A stretch of DNA of 64,000 bases from Lepidonotus clava (Eukaryota; Annelida; Polychaeta; Phyllodocida; Polynoidae). Below the pieces are notes generated by a model. It was not told the DNA's origin. It made no database searches and saw only the letters and a program-made list of their open reading frames with translations. A program made the position numbers and the translations under genes. This document shows, in pieces, positions 22,241 through 33,281 of the stretch (position 1 is the stretch's first letter; every line of letters starts with the position of its first letter). The stretch spans positions 49,746,232-49,810,231 of the forward strand of contig OW387136.1 in NCBI GenBank assembly GCA_936440205.1. Reading direction: 5' to 3'.

Positions 22241-23305
22241 ATACTTCCTCTATGCACATGTACCAAGCAGTATATAATTTTCTATGGAATATCAGGGTGA
22301 CTGTTTGCATTAATCATACAAATATCATGAGACTCTGTGTTTCACAGGTACACTAGCTGGAATTTATACACCTCATGAGAAATTATAGCAAATACTCGGA
22401 TTGTGGGATTCGCTGTTACTTTTGAGTTCGTGCAATAAACTGTTTCAACTGGATTATTCATAGTGTTGACAGACAGCCAGAATCAAAACAATTTTTTGTG
22501 ATTATTTATTGTTTGAGACTCTTGGGAAGGCTGACACACTTCACCATTGTTTCTAATGTCAGTACTGCTCACGTATTGTTGACAGAAAATGTCAATACAG
22601 ATGCACATACATTAAATCCCCTATGAAATTTAATGAAGCATTTTCATTAAACTAAACTTAAAAACCACTTCACATAAAGATACTTTAGATTATACTACAG
22701 ATCGCTATTCATGGTGGAAACTTTATTGTAAATGTGTTCTCAGCTTTTTCATTAAATTGATCACATAACAAAGCCTTTCAAATGATATCCATCCATTGCC
22801 CGCATTAAATGACAATAGATATTATTTAGATTTCATAAAATGAAATTATCTTTTGTCTACTCAAACTGTATGTATGTGTGAGCGTGTATTCAACTCTGAA
22901 TGAGGCACATTATGAGGGTGTCATTTATGATGTTGATAAGTAAGATTCATGTCTCTAAACCAGAGCTTTTCCAATTAAATATCATGTTTCAGTTCTGATA
23001 TAAGTGCATTTGTCCAGAAATCGCATTCAGACGAAAGAGGTCAAGAGAATATTTCCAGACCTGCATGTCAGTCCCGCCTGGCCATGATTTTAGCTTGCTG
23101 AATGTAGAAGCGGTTATATCTGTTTTACTTAGGTGAAGCCAAAGGAAATACATAATATCATTCTCATTTAGAACTAGCATGCACCAAGCAGCAATAGATT
23201 CCTAGCTTACTTGTCTGGCTGGCTGGGTTAGGGATCGTGAAGAGAGTTGATGAAAACCTAATTCTGATGATAATGATGATTGTTTATTATATATATATAT
23301 ATATA
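22241..23305. other. No gene seen
   Basis: AT-rich unique sequence with a short (TA)n tract at about 23288-23307. Nothing recognised. Confidence 0.45.
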
Positions 23306-23309
23306 TAGA

Positions 23310-23810
23310 CATACGTGGTGGTTTATGTCAGAATGAGCTCGTAATAGCTGTAAAAACTACCATTGCATGGATATCCTTAATGACGAAGGTTCTCAGCTTA
23401 AAAACGCATTTTTACTTCAGACATTTAGACATCCAGCTTGCATGCAATGACATCTTACAGCTGTAAAATAATTGAAAAGAACTTCATAATTATTTTGTTA
23501 TTCCTATCAAAGCTCCTACTTCAAATCAGAAATAGCATTGGTATCAATATCAATAGTATTTGATTCCGGATTTTCCTGGTAAAAGTTAGCAGTTTGGTTT
23601 GGGGAACTAGAAGAAACGGAGCTTTGGTAGACATAACTCCCACATTCCCATGAAGACATTCTGGATCAGCGTTATTGCTGTGGGCATCTGTAACAACTCG
23701 TGGTAGTTGTGATTTACCTGAGTTTTACATGTAGACGTTCATGTGACGGGTGTATGTCATAATGGGCTTGTGGGTGCAGTAAAAACGGCCATCTTACAGA
23801 TATCCTCCCA
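23310..23810. repeat. Direct duplication about 425 bp apart
   Basis: About 70 bp at 23310-23380 (TATGTCAGAATGAGCTCG, then GTAAAAACTACCAT) recurs at 23735-23807 (TATGTCATAATGGGCTTG, then GTAAAAACGGCCAT), both ending in GGATATCC- or AGATATCC-like words. Diverged; origin unknown. Confidence 0.55.
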
Positions 23811-24026
23811 CCTCCGCTCCTACTTTACCTCAGAATGATTTATTACCAGGTTAGGGGTATAAAAACACACCTTCAGTCGCGACTTTCACACTCGTCGGTG
23901 CAGATTTATTTAATCGTTTCTCACATGTAGCGGCTAAAAACAGGCGAGATACGGCAGTGACACCTAGTAGGAGTGCGCAGTGGGGGTGGGTTCGCTTAGA
24001 TCTAGGGCTGCCAGCAGGGTACACAC

Positions 24027-24500
24027 TCTATAAAAAAGGTATTTTAGACCGGCTGGCTAGGAAGTATTTGAATGGGGGTGTTTCGGTTCATGATACTTTG
24101 GATATATATTATGCTTCTATAAGGTTGTTTTGAAACTGTTTTGTGTGAAAGATTTAGCATGATATCATTATTATCTAGGCAGCATATTTTTACTTTTATT
24201 TTTGGCTATCACAAGAGGGATAAACACTCACAAAAACACATAGTCCTACAACGTGGCTACATTGGCATGACTGCCTAGATGAAATCGTGAGCGGTGGAAT
24301 TTCAGACCCTATAACTTTGAACATACATGCTTCTGTAAAATTGTTTTCGGTCTGACAGATTTAGCGCCCCGCTATCATTATCTGGGCAGCATTCTTCAAG
24401 TGTAAATCTGGGCTATCTGAGGAGGGTATAAATTCAATAAAACGATACACCCAACGTGGCTTCATTTTGTAGGGCTGGCTAGAAGTAGTCTTGAACATTG
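24027..24500. repeat. Tandem duplication, about 240-bp unit
   Basis: Two diverged units: TGCTTCTATAAGGTTGTTTT in the first and TGCTTCTGTAAAATTGTTTT in the second, each followed by GATTTAGC, a TATCATTAT stretch, a GGCAGCAT word and CAACGTGGCT. A partial third copy of the start (GGGCTGGCTAG) closes the array. Confidence 0.65.
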
Positions 24501-25055
24501 GTATTTCACACCCTGTTATTTATTAGACCATGTTAAGCCAAGCATGTGAAACCTCAAAACGCTGTTATAATGTCCAAGAATGTTACGGGACGCTATCAGA
24601 ACCTCCAGTATGTTATCGATACAGTCCACGTAATTTCTCTTTGTAATTAGTGGGTTTGAAAATTTAAATAAAGGTTTTAGCGTCTAGCTTTTATTCTCTG
24701 AAAAAAGTGTTGGCACTCAATAAGTACGCACGTGCTATGATGATTAGGTACCAGAACGAATTTCTGTTCCGCTAGAGGTATAAAGTTGGATGGGTGGACG
24801 GCAAAGAATGAAGGAATGAAGGAAAGGAAGGAGTAACAAAAAAAATAACTCAACCAAGGATATGAGTTCTAAGAATGTCGCAAAACGTCACATAACGCTA
24901 TAAAAATGTCGTAGAACATAACCATTATGTCACTTCTTGTCTGGGAAGGAAAATGGTAGGAGAAAGCGACTGAGCGAAAGAATAAAGGAAGAGAGGAAGA
25001 AGAAGAAAGAAATGTAGGTAAGAAAGCAGCAAAGAATGAACTAAGACAGGAAAGA
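24501..25055. other. No gene seen
   Basis: Unique sequence grading into purine-rich sequence before the GGAA array. Nothing recognised. Confidence 0.4.
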
Positions 25056-25260
25056 GAGAAGGAAGCAAGGAAGGAAGGAAGGAGGGAAGGAAGGAAGGAA
25101 GGAAGGAAGGAAGGAAGGAAGGAAGGAAGGAAGGAAGGAAGAATGGAGGAAGGAAGGAAGGAAGGAAGGAAGGAAGGAAGGAAGGAAGGAAGGAAGGAAG
25201 GAAGGAAGGAAGGAAGGAAGGAAGGAAGGAAGGGAGGAAGGAAGGAAGGGAGGGAGGAAA
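25056..25260. repeat. (GGAA)n microsatellite, about 50 units
   Basis: Nearly pure tetranucleotide repeat of about 200 bp with a few GGGA and GAAT interruptions. The long frames across it, rich in FLPS on one strand and KEGR on the other, are repeat artefacts. GGAA is the ETS-factor core, but nothing here shows it is used. Confidence 0.97.
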
Positions 25261-26160
25261 TGATGGAGAGAGAGAGAGAAGTAATAAAACAAGAGGGACG
25301 GAGGGAACAACACAACACATGTGAAGATAAGGATAAATGGAGATAAACAATCGTTATGACAAAACGCTGCAAAGAGAGATGTAGCATCCTAATGCTGAGA
25401 GAATAGTTGCCTGGAGGAGTGAAAAAAGTGCCTGCTTATGGAACCTGATTTACTGGGGGAACAACGGATGGAGGAACTGTCTTGAACGGAATTCAGGGGA
25501 AAAAATTATTTAAAAAAAGCCACAAAATCGTATTTACTTGGAGAACAACGGATGGAAACGTGGCCAGGAATCTACTTGCCCCTCCCCCGGCCTCCCCTCG
25601 AGCCCGCCCCTCTCTATGCTAATATCCACCCTCTCTTAGTACTCTTGTAAGTCTTCTAAGTTGGCCAACTCCGCACTGACACTGCTGGGCATTTCTCATC
25701 TTTATCAGCTTTTTGTTTTGCACTGTTACCGTGTGCAGCTTCCACATCAAACGGTGGTGGTGTCTTTTACAGTCAGAACCTGTGGGGGGAGGGGGCACTC
25801 TGTATCGGATGGTAGATACCATCTACGATACTACAGCCCCCCCCCCCCTTTTTTTTATTTTTTATTTTATTTTATTTTTATATTTATATATATGTATCAA
25901 ACTATTAATTTCTTGGTCCAGAATTGATTTCAGAATGTGCTGATTGGTTTGAGAGCTAATACATTATAAAGGAATTAAATTGACTTTTAATCTAGTTTCA
26001 ATATAGTTCATTATTGACGGATTTACTAAGAGGTGGTTATATTATTTAATAGGTCCCCTAAAGTAGGGATTCGACGTGGCAACAAATTTAGATAGTTTCA
26101 TTGGAAAACACGGGTGAATTACACAATTGCCCACTAAATATTTAGAAATAGTATTGCTTC
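25261..26160. other. No gene seen
   Basis: Contains a C-run then T-rich stretch at about 25836-25890. Short frames only. Confidence 0.4.
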
Positions 26161-26760
26161 CTTGAAGTGGTTCCATCAGATTTACCATGTCTGGTCTACT
26201 TTGTTGCCCTTAGCAATATCTGGGCAATGTAAATTGTATGGACAACAGTATAGCAACAATTCAGAAAGGTTGTTGCTGAACTTTTGCTGTGTTTTTGTTG
26301 CCACATGGAATCCACCATCTTGCGAGCCAAATTGGCGATCGACAGCCACTGAACACAGTTTTGTACCCATTTATAATCCAAGTATCCCCCTCCCCCCAAG
26401 GGGTCTTTTACCGTCAAAGGGGGACGTATGTCGTCGTTAGAGCGGGTACAAAACCATCCAGATGTCGATGGATCATTTCTGACAGCCCAGGTGTGTTTTT
26501 TAACCAGCTGTCGCTTCTCATTGGTCCTCGGCATTAGATGGATGGTGATATATGAAGGGGATCTCGTGTCTATGTCGACCCTCTCCGCAGATTTACAGAG
26601 GTGTATGTATACTTGGAATGCGATCTCATTCCATTTTAGCCTAATTGAGATAAGCCTATACATCATAATCAGGCCTTGACGTTTGAGATGACATGATGAC
26701 GCTCGAGAAAACATAAAACGTTCATTAATGGCGGATACAGCTGTCTTGCGGCCCAATTAA
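26161..26760. other. Unusually open unique block, possibly regulatory
   Basis: Overlapping open frames occur on both strands, the longest 186 codons on the minus strand (26196-26756), but none shows a domain and composition is not protein-like. Homeodomain-type words are frequent at the right (CTAATTGAGATAAG, CATTAATGG, CCAATTAAAGG). Low stop density with mixed composition can mark conserved non-coding DNA; that is inference. Confidence 0.25.
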
Positions 26761-26942
26761 AGGAAATATAGAGACATGTTATACATTATGGTGAGTTAGG
26801 GGAGCCTTATGAGTTTCAATTTAGTGGGTAGATACAGTTTCTAGCTTTCAAGACTCGAGTCAAAAGCACTCAATCTATGTCCTCTTCCAGAATTAAAATT
26901 GGAATCATATTTAAAAAAAAAAGAAAAAGGAAACAGGATTAA

Positions 26943-27467
26943 AGGGATTTGGGACTGACCCCACCACCTCCACCTGGTGTGAAAATCTTAGGGGCTTGAA
27001 ATTGTATTTCTGCATAAAATATTTGTTTTTTCCAATGAAATACCAACTTTTCTACAAAGATTTTATCTTAATATCAGATAATAAGAGATTTAAAGAGAAT
27101 TTGTTTACATAGGAATGTACAGGTATTACCATATTATTCTGTTTCTAAGGGTTGTAGCTCTTTAATTAGCATGGTGACCCCCACTTTTTTTTGCTGAAAT
27201 ATATTGGTACAGGTCCACAGATGATATCAAACCATGTTTGATTAATATATTGTGGTTGAATTTTTTGGGAGATGAAGAACTAATATTTTCCCATAGAAAC
27301 TTTTAGTAAAACCTAATTTTTGCAAGCCCATTTATCTTGAAAACGAAAATGGTGACATATGATTTTATCATGGTTATTTATTCCCATAGTATTGGTCTAA
27401 CCTCACAAACAGTATCAAGACTATATGCTGGTTCATTTAGAAACCTGCCAGACAGTCCTTAATCCCT
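26943..27467. mobile_element. TTAA-type MITE, 525 bp
   Basis: Starts AGGGATTTGGGACTGACC and ends CAGTCCTTAATCCCT, terminal inverted repeats with a few mismatches, bracketed by TTAA at 26939-26942 and 27468-27471. Fits piggyBac- or Kolobok-type insertion; the AGGG terminus is shared with the 6.1 and 39.6 kb elements. Confidence 0.75.
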
Positions 27468-27970
27468 TTAAGATATTGATATCAATAAATGATTGAGCAA
27501 ATGAATCAGTCAATCAATTCTTATGCTGTTATGAATTTTGTGTTTTATTTCGTCTCAACAATAGATTCTAGTTTACTAGCCTGTTGGAGATCAGTCGTCT
27601 GTGTTCAACATGAAATTCCTTGGATGAATGTAGATTATGCCCATTTCGTTTCGGTAAAAATTGCTTATTGTCATCATTAAAGAAAAGCCCTTCTGATATG
27701 CTGCAATTAGCCTACCCAAATAATGTCTGTGAAACAGCTTAGTGCTTTTGCTATGCCCCACCAAATCACGCTATGTGTTCAGTGCCCAGTGATTCCTGCT
27801 ATTTCCTAGCATAGTTCATCAGTCTCCGATGACACTAAATCCCCATATGAATGGTGGGGGGGATTACCATACATGCCGTTAATCTCAGCCTGGAGGAAGC
27901 TGAGGATGTTATGGGGGGGTGGATTAAGGTAAGCCCCCTGTGCTCATCTCAGCAATAGAAGCATGCTAAA

Positions 27971-28420
27971 GGCCTGTTTCCACCGAAAGTCATTCTCCTC
28001 AAGACAGCCTAAGAATGAAAAGATTAGGAAATCGTTGGTGGTCGTTGGGAAAATCGTTCAGTGGAAACACAAAATCTTTGATAAAGATATTTGTGAATGA
28101 TTGCCAAAGTGAATGATTCACCAACGACCAAATATCTAACCTGTTTAATATTTCTGGACGATAATTGCAAACAATTTCTTGCAGAGGCTATTAAAAGCAA
28201 TTAAATCCGCTGTTCCCTAAGTTTTTCAGCCTCTGTCGTTTGAAAAAGTCATCCAGATCGTCCAAGAATCATTCAGATATATCAGTATTTTAGTCGTTCA
28301 TTGGAAACAAGAAATTGTTGCTTTCTGAGCGACCAAAAGGAGCAAAGATTTTCTTTTTTTTATGTTGTGCATGGTCTTTAGAAACTCACCATGAAAGGGA
28401 TTCGGTGGAAACCCGGGTTT
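27971..28420. mobile_element. MITE, about 450 bp, GTTTCCACCGAA ends
   Basis: Left end GGCCTGTTTCCACCGAA; right end inverse TTCGGTGGAAACCCGGG. Flanks CTAA and TTAG could be a worn TTAA duplication. The interior repeats GTGGAAACA-type words. Confidence 0.55.
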
Positions 28421-28849
28421 AGTTTACTTCCCTAGAACTATGTGGGAGATCGGTCTACTGTTGTGAACATGAAATCCCTGGTTGAATGATTCATTATTTA
28501 CCCTGCTACTTCTAAAATGATGTCCCTTTGCACTTTACAGTCTACATTGAACTTACTTCAGGCCATACCAAGAACCAGTGAAATAGGCTGTTACAAGGCA
28601 GTCCATTTGGTTGCAAATTTGTTAAACAGGCTTCCAAAAGATCTGTGGGAACCAGCAAATTAGGTCATGACACAATTATTTAGTCCCCCTCTCATCCTCT
28701 ATGTGGCTTCATAGTGTAAGGTTAGCAACATGCTATGTTATGGGTTCAAATCCTGTAAGGACTTGGTTTAAATAGATTGCAAATTGTCACTGATGGAAAA
28801 GGGTCTTTGAGATTATCCCGCAATATCTAGAGATCAGTTCAGTACTATA

Positions 28850-29032
28850 ATAGACCTTTTTCATTGAGAGTGTTGCGCCCCCTGGTGAATTAAATGGAAA
28901 CAATGGTCGAGGTCATTTCCCATAGCTAACCATATATGCTTCACTTCATATAGGTTAGCAATGGGAAATGACCTAACCATTGTTCCCATTTATTTCACCA
29001 GGGGGTGCCACACCCTAATGAAAAAGGTCTAT
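28850..29032. mobile_element. Palindromic MITE, about 180 bp
   Basis: Almost the whole element is an inverted repeat: the arms, about 80 bp each, start ATAGACCTTTTTCATT and include CATTTCCCAT and GGAAACAATGG-type words, with a loop of about 25 bp. TA dinucleotides flank it. Both arms contain a CTCF-like GCGCCCCCTGG or CCAGGGGGTGCC core. Confidence 0.8.
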
Positions 29033-29170
29033 ACCCCACCACACTATGTGCTCAGCACTCAGTGATTTTTGTCATTTCCTGGTGCAGTTCATCAGGATCT
29101 TCTGACACTAAATCTCTGTATTAATGGAAGGGGGATTAGCATACACACCGTTAATCCCAGCCTGGAGGCA

Positions 29171-30245
29171 TAAGACACTGCGCTATAGCACATTCTGACC
29201 CAACCCCATCCTCAACACCCCCCCCCCCCCCCTCAACCCCTAGGCTAATATACATGAGTAATGCCCGGCCTATGAGGCTGTAGAACCCGTCCCATATTTC
29301 CCCCGATAAGCCACTCCATGTGTGTGTGGATTAGGGGAGGCTGGCCGTCCTACCTATAGCTCACAGATTAGGGGAGGCAGCGTTTGTCTTACCTCTACAC
29401 GTTGTGCATATGATGTCACATACCCCAAGTTTGTATTGCCGCCATGTTGGTGATCAGCTTATAATTATCTATCATTATCCACAATTCAACAAAGTCTATG
29501 CTGTAATGTCTTTCCTGTTTCATCAAATGAATTCACAATAAATCATAATTACAAATTATTATCTTTGAATTATGGATATATTTGATAGCCACGTGGGTGT
29601 GGTGACCTCATGGTGGTCATTATGGTCACGTGACCCTGTCTGCACAAGGTCTTATACTATGGAGATATAACTAATAAAAAAGAGCAATTTGCCTGTCACA
29701 AAAATGCTATTCTAGCATTTTATCAAATGTTATTTTATTTCCCTGAGTACATCCAAAACGAGGCTGGTACTTCAGGCCATAGAAAAACACTCTATTCACC
29801 TTTTTCAATATGATGGCGCCTGCTAGCGGAATAAGCCTGAACCAAGTGATGGGGAAATGGGTTTCATGGGACCCAGGCTTCAACAGTTGGAAACAATTGG
29901 GAGTTCACTGCGCAGACTCGTGAAAAAGGTGTATTGAAGTTGTAATAGTCATCATTCTTGTGGCATACATCATCTACACAATATTTGCCTTGCATTTAAC
30001 GGGTAAAGCCACGTGGCTCACATACTCAGAGAAAAAGAATCCCCGAGAACGAAGCTGTGCATACTTGACCACTTGTGAAGTAAATGGCTTTTCGCGGAGT
30101 CTGGCGGAGATAAGTAAACACATCTGTTTGTGCTAAAATCACCATCTCCTCAGTTTTCCCCCGGACCACCCCTTCCTCCAGTTGACTAACACAATTCCCA
30201 GCATCCCCGGCACACCTTGACCTTGTTGGCTTGACCTTGGGGTCA
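29171..30245. other. No gene seen; GGATTAGGGG blocks
   Basis: A C-run lies near 29219-29232. Between 29320 and 29380 GGATTAGGGGAGGC-like words occur twice; GGATTA is a bicoid/Otx-type homeodomain core. GTCACGTGACC-like words at about 29590-29635 are E-box palindromes. Confidence 0.3.
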
Positions 30246-30249
30246 ACCA

Positions 30250-30480
30250 ACGCCATTTTCCCGCCAGAGGTAGTAGCAGACGACTTTTCATCAGCCGTTC
30301 ACTTTCCCGCCGCCTCTCGGCACTTGTCGTTTCCCGCGGGACCCAGCGGCCGAAAGGTCGGTCAGTGTACAATCCGGTGGGCGATAATTGAAGAAATGTG
30401 TAAAGCTTCCTGGTTGTCCACGTGTAGATGCCGGCACGTCGCTGAGATGGCCAGGGTATGGTGTCCTAGGGGCCGTGCAT
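30250..30480. promoter_or_regulatory. CpG-rich block with three E2F-type sites
   Basis: TTTCCCGCC at 30257-30265, TTTCCCGCC at 30303-30311 and TTTCCCGCG at 30330-30338 all fit the E2F consensus TTTSSCGC within 82 bp, in a CpG-rich island. A CACGTG-type E-box lies near 30419. Clustered E2F sites mark promoters of DNA-replication and cell-cycle genes in animals and plants. No exon could be assigned on either side; an ATGGCCAGG/GTATGG word at about 30446 could be a tiny exon start but is unsupported. Confidence 0.4.
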
Positions 30481-31100
30481 AAATAATGTCACACTTTCCA
30501 GTTTACATTTAGGATCTCCCATACCCCTGTCACACTAGATTTTCTGTTTTAAACATGAAAATAAAGAAAATAAGGCCTGTTTTCAGGCACTGTCACATCG
30601 TTCAACCTACCAACCCACCCCCCTTTGTGTGAAATCATTTATATACAGCCCCTCATAAAATAAATTGAATCTCTTCATTTAGCGTCCTTCAGAGCCACCA
30701 CGTATACTTCCCTCAAAGCACATGCAGTTAGTGTAAAGTTTTGTGTGACATCATTTATGCATCATTTATGCACGGCCCCTTATGAAATAGACTGAATCTC
30801 TTCATTTAGTATGCTCTAGACCCACCACGTAGACTTCCCGAAAGCACAATTAATGTAAAGGATCCCATCCTTCACAATTTCTTATGCATTGCACAGTAAA
30901 TGTAACCTTTGCTTGGGAATTCTCCCAGCTCTCTCCCAATAGCCCATCCTAGACGCTCTCAAGGCAAACGTCAAAATAAAATTATAAATACACCACTTCG
31001 AGTCTTGTCTCTTAAATATATTTTGAAGTCGCCACATTTAATTTTCACACTCACATCAAGATATGCCTACATGGCAGCCTTGCGTTTCACTGCGAGTCTA
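30481..31100. repeat. Direct duplication, about 122-bp period
   Basis: GCCCCTCATAAAATA, then TGAATCTCTTCATTTAG, then CCACCACGTATACTTCCC at 30645-30715 recurs as GCCCCTTATGAAATA, TGAATCTCTTCATTTAG and CCACCACGTAGACTTCCC at 30775-30830, each followed by AAAGCACA. The preceding ATACCCCTGTCACACTAG at about 30521 resembles the left end of the 20 kb TA-flanked MITE. Confidence 0.65.
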
Positions 31101-31690
31101 AATAAGGTGTGTGTATGTGGGGGCGGGGGGGGGGGTCCCGTGTTAAGAATTTAAGTGTTGGTCTGACTCTATATCCATCTCATGATAAAAGCCAGGTGAC
31201 GGCAAATCTCTGGATATGGGGGGGCGCCATTTTATATCACTCACACTGTCGAAGTCAGATGATTTCTGCCCAGGGGCCTGTAGAAAAGAACAAAACTTTC
31301 TCCCAGTCCCCCCCAAGCCCCTTATTCCCAATAGGGGCGGTTCCAGAGTCGGTCATCTATAACAAACCGACCTCCCCCCTCCCCCTCTGCTATAAAAAGT
31401 GAAAAACATAATGTCAGATGTGTACAAACAAACTTAGAATATTCAGGAAAACAAGTCCACTCAGTTCGGGGGGGGGGGGGGGTGGGCAATTGCCCCTTTT
31501 GCCCCTCCCCCCTTCTGGATCCGCCACTGCCCATCTCCCCTCCCCACACATCCACTATTAACAGTTTAATTTGAGGTTAATTCACAACCACGTGGTTGGG
31601 AGGAGCACATGGTCACGTAGTCACGTTTGCCAAGGGGCCTATAGAAAAGAACCCCCCCCCCCCCCCACCCCCACCTTCCCTTACACACAC
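31100..31690. other. No gene seen; G/C homopolymers, hAT-like terminus
   Basis: G-runs at about 31124-31135 and 31469-31483 and a C-run at about 31651-31666. CTGGATCCGCCACTG at about 31515 is an inverted hAT-like terminus like those at 18.15 and 62.96 kb. Confidence 0.4.
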
Positions 31691-31694
31691 CTAT

Positions 31695-31860
31695 TACCTG
31701 CTCGCCCGCCGTGGAGACCTGGGCGTCCGACGCCCCACCTACCGGCGGGCGGCGGCGTCAGAGCGCGCAGAGATCTGAGACGCCGGGCGGGGGTAAAACG
31801 GTCGGCGGTAAACGGGCCCGACGGCGGAAGGATACGTTATAAACGACCGAGGGAGAGGGG
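31695..31860. promoter_or_regulatory. CpG-dense island, about 165 bp
   Basis: Very high CpG density (CGGGCGGCGGCG and related words). No recognisable TATA or YY1/NRF1 core. An open frame of 114 aa on the plus strand (31571-31915) is arginine-rich through CG content and shows no domain. An unmethylated CpG island is possible; unproven. Confidence 0.3.
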
Positions 31861-32560
31861 AAAAAAGATGATGTCTGTATTATGCAAGCTACCACCTGAC
31901 TTACTGACACGTTAGGCTGAAAGATGTTTCATGGGTTACGTTATGAATGCGGAATATGTTTGAATGTGCAGGAATATGTTGGAGATATTCGCTCTAGCAA
32001 AAGATAGATAGTTCTGTCCGACATGGGGATTTTTCTTGGATAAGCGTGTAAGTCTAAAAAGAAGTTGTTAAAAATGGTCTTGTCTGGCAGAGAGACATCC
32101 TATGGATGGGCCCGCCCAGGAGAGTGATAGTAAGAGTATAAATTAATTATCACCTTCTACTTACCCGTTCTGTATGTGACAGGTAAACTGGGTAACTGTC
32201 AGGATACGCGCTTATATAAGTAAAGTCGGTTTCCCAGCCAGAGTTCCTTGTAGTTTTACAAGGCTTACAGCAGAATGAGTTTTAAAAAGTAGATGAACAG
32301 AATCCTTTTTAATGAGTTAGTCTTATATCAGAGACTATGTTTCCAACAGCAGCCTCCTCGTGGCTCGTTTGGCCTCAGGGCATGTTTCCTTTGATTCTAT
32401 CTTGCTATCACTTATCTTTCCTGAGGCTTCAACTTAAACTCATCCTGGCTTGCGCCATCTATTTTGTGATTCATGACGTACTCACTACAGCTTCAATGTG
32501 GGCTCAGCTTGCAATTGGCCTCACTGCACCTTTGGGGCCGTCCATAAATGGGGGTATAGA
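31861..32560. other. No gene seen
   Basis: Mostly unique sequence, with GGCTT-CCTCA words at about 32345-32470 that foreshadow the minisatellite at 32890. Confidence 0.35.
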
Positions 32561-32569
32561 TGGGGGGTT

Positions 32570-32825
32570 CCATGTTGCATGTCGAATTTAAAAACGGTCA
32601 TGTCGCCTTTCGTTATAACTCACTTTAGACCCATGTTGCATGTCGAATTTAAGAGACAGCCATGTCCCTTGTCACTATGTTTTTTAAGCTCCTGTCCCAT
32701 GTTGAATTTAAAGAAAGGGCCATCTCATCTGTCACTTAATTGCCATGTCACATGTCGAATTTAAGAAACGGCTGTGTCACCGCGTCGAATTTAAGAAATG
32801 GCCATGTCGCACTGTCAATTTTAGG
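32570..32825. repeat. Irregular minisatellite, GTCGAATTTAAG units
   Basis: CATGTCGAATTTAAG-like words recur six times between 32573 and 32820, each followed by an A-rich stretch and CATGTC. Spacing varies from about 35 to 65 bp. Confidence 0.7.
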
Positions 32826-32889
32826 GATCTATACCCTCGTAGATGGTCATGAAAGCATGACCCCCCTCCCCCACTGCTGGTCCCTTTCT

Positions 32890-33180
32890 TCCTGCTTCAT
32901 CTTAGCCTCACTGAAGATTACATGTGGCTTCCAACTTGGCCTCATTGTGGCTTCCTCCTGGCTTTATCTTGGCCTCACCGAAGCTTGCTTGAGGCTTCAT
33001 CTTGGCCTCACTGCAGTTTTCTCCTGGCTTCATCTTGGCCTCACTGCAGTTTTCTCCTGGCTTCATCTGTAGCATTCATGTCACCTTACCCTGGCCTCAC
33101 TGCAGTTTGCTTTTTGCTTCCATCTTGGCCTCACTGCAGCTTCCTTGTGGCTTCATAGTCACTTCATTATGGTTTCTCGG
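32890..33180. repeat. 33-bp minisatellite, about eight units
   Basis: Unit CTTCATCTTGGCCTCACTGC plus a 13-bp remainder. Because 33 is a multiple of 3, the plus-strand frame at 32740-33072 reads an 11-residue repeat (WLHLGLTAVFS). This looks coding only because of the period; no domain, splice context or signal supports a protein. Confidence 0.8.
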
Positions 33181-33184
33181 ATAG

Positions 33185-33277
33185 CATCATAATTATGTTT
33201 AGGTTATGGTAATAGAATGTATTTCAATTGTTAATAGAATTTACAAAATGTTGACCCTACATTGCTTTTGGCTCCCT
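33185..33277. mobile_element. 3' half of an AGGGAG-type TTAA MITE
   Basis: Matches the right half of 6133-6482 and ends CATTGCTTTTGGCTCCCT followed by TTAA (33278-33281). The left half is absent. Confidence 0.6.
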
Positions 33278-33281
33278 TTAA

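Larger units (their letters stand above)
27580..29170. repeat. Diverged segmental tandem duplication
   Basis: The left copy (about 27580-27900) and right copy (about 28436-29170) share GGAGATCAGTCGTCTG / GGAGATCGGTCTACTG, AACATGAAAT, TATGTGTTCAGTGCCCAGTG / TATGTGCTCAGCACTCAGTG and a GTTAATCYCAGCCTGGAGG word. The right copy is enlarged by the palindromic MITE at 28850-29032 and other sequence. A TTAA-like MITE (27971-28420) lies between the copies. Confidence 0.6.

Noticed and set aside
24869-25387. 172-aa serine/proline/leucine-rich frame
   Set aside because: Produced by the (GGAA)n microsatellite read on the minus strand.
26196-26756. 186-codon open frame on the minus strand
   Set aside because: No recognisable domain, no plausible splice or start context, and other frames are open over the same DNA; treated as low stop density in non-coding sequence.
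28690-28850. tRNA gene or tRNA-derived SINE
   Set aside because: A B-box-like GGGTTCAAATCC and an A-box-like TAGTGTAAGG lie about 35 bp apart, but no cloverleaf closes and no second copy or A-rich tail is seen.
30446-30456. Tiny exon ATGGCCAGG followed by GTATGG downstream of the E2F cluster
   Set aside because: Three codons and a weak donor cannot be told from chance.
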